A DNA stretch of 16,426 nucleotides from Tissierellia bacterium (lineage in GTDB: Bacteria; Bacillota_A; Clostridia; Tissierellales; Peptoniphilaceae): NCBI GenBank assembly GCA_012728775.1, contig JAAYEN010000285.1, positions 1 through 16,426 on the forward strand, read 5' to 3'. Both the position numbers and the translations under genes were made by a program. Shown here piece by piece: positions 14,835-16,426 of this stretch. Position 1 is the first letter of the stretch. Each line of letters opens with the position of its first letter. The notes beneath the pieces are model-generated. The model was not told where the DNA came from. It saw only the letters and a list, made by a program, of their open reading frames with translations, and did no database searches.

Positions 14835-15512
14835 CTATCTTCTCCTTCTTCCAAAAATACTTATAAGTCTCAGTAATTGTGCCAGTGCTGTAAGCATAGC
14901 TGCAACATAAGTCAAAGCTGCTGCATTTAACATTTTATTTGATGCTTGTATATCAGATTGAGTTGCGCCAACTGCTGAAAGCTCTTGTAGAGCTCTTTTA
15001 CTTGCATTATACTCCACTGGCAATGTTACAACTTGGAATACAAATATTATTAAAAATAAAATAATACCTATTTGTCCAAAAAAATTATCAAAAAACAATC
15101 CGAGAAGTATAAAAATATAAGATGCGCTTGTTGCAAAGCTGGTAACACCGACCAAGGCATGTCTTATTTTTAAAGGCAAATAACCCTCTTCTAATTGAAC
15201 TGCATGACCTGCTTCATGGGCTGCTATTGCAATACTAGCTATAGAAGAACCACCAAAAACATCACTAGACAATGCAATAATTCCCTTTCTGGAGTCGTAA
15301 TGATCAGACATAACTCCTTCATGTCTAACTACAGCTATGTCCATTATTCCATTGTTTTGAAGTATTTGTTTTGCAACTTGCTGACCTGTCAAACCTAGCA
15401 TTGACATTTCTTGTCTGTATCTATTGTAAGCTGACTGTACTCTTCCTGATGCTATCATTGAAAAAATTAAAGCAGGAAGAATGTATATAAACCATGTTCC
15501 ATCATAAAACAT
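14835..15512 (-). CDS. yugP: Membrane zinc metallopeptidase, YugP family
   Basis: A 225-residue integral membrane protein of the YugP/DUF2268-like neutral zinc metallopeptidase group common in Firmicutes; natural substrates are not known to me. The zinc-binding motif HEAGH is at 99-103 and the likely third ligand is E167 in LPVEYNASKRAL. Hydrophobic segments lie at about 7-21, 128-140, 146-165 and 196-218, so the active site faces a membrane surface. The end is very basic (GRRRR), suggesting a cytoplasmic tail. The ATG at 15512 is 4 bases after the fmt stop. The ribosome site AGGGTGAT overlaps that stop, so the gene is coupled to fmt. It is a standard companion of fmt and rsmB in Clostridia. 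Confidence 0.93.
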   Translation of the reverse strand: MFYDGTWFIYILPALIFSMIASGRVQSAYNRYRQEMSMLGLTGQQVAKQILQNNGIMDIAVVRHEGVMSDHYDSRKGIIALSSDVFGGSSIASIAIAAHEAGHAVQLEEGYLPLKIRHALVGVTSFATSASYIFILLGLFFDNFFGQIGIILFLIIFVFQVVTLPVEYNASKRALQELSAVGATQSDIQASNKMLNAAALTYVAAMLTALAQLLRLISIFGRRRR

Positions 15513-15516
15513 ATAA

Positions 15517-16426
15517 TCACCCTAATTCTGTTAATTTTATTTTATTTCCTTTTAAATAATCCTTCACGTACATTGGCTTTTTTCCTGGAAACTGAACTTT
15601 CTCTATCAACAAAACTCCATTTCCACAATTTACAAATATTCCTCTGTCGTCCACACTTATTATTTCTGAAATTTCTTTTTCTTCATCTTTTTCCTTTGAA
15701 ATTATTGTTCCTTCAAGTGCTTTAACTCTATCTCCAAAGTAATTAAAAGTAGCTCCAGGTCTAGGATATAAGCCATTAATTTTTCTAATTTCTGACTCAA
15801 TATCCTCAAAATTTAAATAGCCATCTTCTTTTACTATTTTATTAGCATAAGTCGCCAAGTTTTCGTCTTGAGCTTTACCAGTTACAGTTTTTATATAGTC
15901 TTTTTCAATATATTCTGCTAATAGATTAGCCCCTAATATAGATAGTTCATCATGTAATTCTGGTAATTTCTTGTTTGAAATGCTTGTTTGCGCAGTTAAA
16001 TAAACTTCACCTTTATCTAATCCTGGTCCAACTTTCATTATTGAGATTCCAGTTATCTCTTCTTTTTCCATTATTGCTCTTTGAATTGGAGCTGCACCCC
16101 TATACTTAGGAAGCAATGAGGCATGAACATTTACAATATTTTTTTTAGGTATTTTTAAAATTTCATCCTTTATAATCTGTCCATAAGCAACCACTACTAT
16201 ATAATCTGGATTAACTGAGCTAATTTTATCCACAGATTCTAAATCATTTACATTTTGTGGTTGGTATATTTCTAGATTATTTTTAATACAATATTCCTTT
16301 ACAGGGCTATATACCACTTTATTACCCCGTCTATTAATACGATCTGGCTGAGTTAGAACCAAAGGAACAGTAAATTTACTGTTTAATAATTTTAAAGATT
16401 CTAACGAAAAATCCGGAGTGCCCATA
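15517..16426 (-). CDS. fmt: Methionyl-tRNA formyltransferase (5' end cut by right window edge)
   Basis: 302 residues of the enzyme that formylates initiator Met-tRNA from 10-formyltetrahydrofolate to start bacterial translation. The window opens at MGTPDF, normally about residue 6 of the family (for example after MKIVF). The first visible Met is therefore internal, and only a few codons plus the true start are missing. Catalytic residues are N99 and H101 in NIVNVHASLLPKYRG and D137 in GPGLDKGE (numbering from the first visible Met). The tRNA-contacting loop follows QPDR (about 27-40). The C-terminal beta-barrel domain (about 200-302) ends in the usual YVKDYLKGNKIK helix. It is the first visible gene of the long minus-strand operon, whose promoter is outside the window; def, priA or coaBC often precede it. 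Confidence 0.97.
   Translation of the reverse strand, partial: MGTPDFSLESLKLLNSKFTVPLVLTQPDRINRRGNKVVYSPVKEYCIKNNLEIYQPQNVNDLESVDKISSVNPDYIVVVAYGQIIKDEILKIPKKNIVNVHASLLPKYRGAAPIQRAIMEKEEITGISIMKVGPGLDKGEVYLTAQTSISNKKLPELHDELSILGANLLAEYIEKDYIKTVTGKAQDENLATYANKIVKEDGYLNFEDIESEIRKINGLYPRPGATFNYFGDRVKALEGTIISKEKDEEKEISEIISVDDRGIFVNCGNGVLLIEKVQFPGKKPMYVKDYLKGNKIKLTELG

Overview
The window is a dense, AT-rich stretch of chromosomal housekeeping genes from a low-GC Gram-positive anaerobe. Gene content and order (plsX-acpP-rnc-radical SAM-smc, then tmcAL/ackA-yceD-rpmF, then fmt-zinc peptidase-rsmB-rlmN-PP2C phosphatase-PASTA kinase-rsgA-rpe-thiN) are typical of Clostridia in the broad sense. The very A/T-rich codon use and protein style fit a Tissierellia/Peptoniphilaceae-like lineage, but that finer placement is only an impression. 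I see no tRNA, rRNA, CRISPR array, insertion sequence, prophage or other mobile element. No gene-free stretch exceeds about 95 bases.

Layout, left to right. (1) 1-4244, minus strand: plsX, acpP, rnc, an Elp3-like radical SAM gene and the 5' part of smc. All four junctions overlap, so this is one operon joining phospholipid/fatty-acid supply, RNA processing and chromosome condensation. It has its own likely promoter at about 4264-4295. (2) 4298-5088, minus strand: a two-gene unit, yceD (DUF177) and rpmF (ribosomal protein L32). It is driven by a near-perfect sigma-70-type promoter (TTGACA, 17 bases, TATAAT) and closed by an intrinsic terminator. (3) 5096-6283, minus strand: ackA, acetate kinase. 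(4) 6370-7548, plus strand: tmcAL, the acetate-using tRNA-Met cytidine acetate ligase, divergent from ackA across an 86-base gap with overlapping promoter elements. It is the only plus-strand gene. (5) 7550-16426, minus strand: nine tightly packed genes, from fmt (cut by the right edge) through a membrane zinc peptidase, rsmB, rlmN, the PP2C phosphatase, the PASTA Ser/Thr kinase, rsgA and rpe to thiN. Their junctions range from 11-base overlaps to a 26-base gap, so they probably form one transcript whose promoter lies beyond the window.

Functionally the window centres on translation: initiator tRNA formylation (Fmt), rRNA methylation (RsmB, RlmN), 30S maturation (RsgA), L32, tRNA acetylation (TmcAL) and RNase III. 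A transmembrane cell-wall-sensing kinase/phosphatase pair is embedded among these genes. I found no convincing new multi-gene system. The observations worth a second look are small-scale: overlapping divergent promoters, a 1-base convergent junction, hairpins inside or between genes, TTG starts, a possible KH-like RNA-binding tail on the radical SAM protein, and the extracellular tail of the kinase. Several starts were moved from the longest open frame to better-supported codons (ackA, yceD, PP2C phosphatase). Two genes (rnc, rpe) appear to start at TTG.
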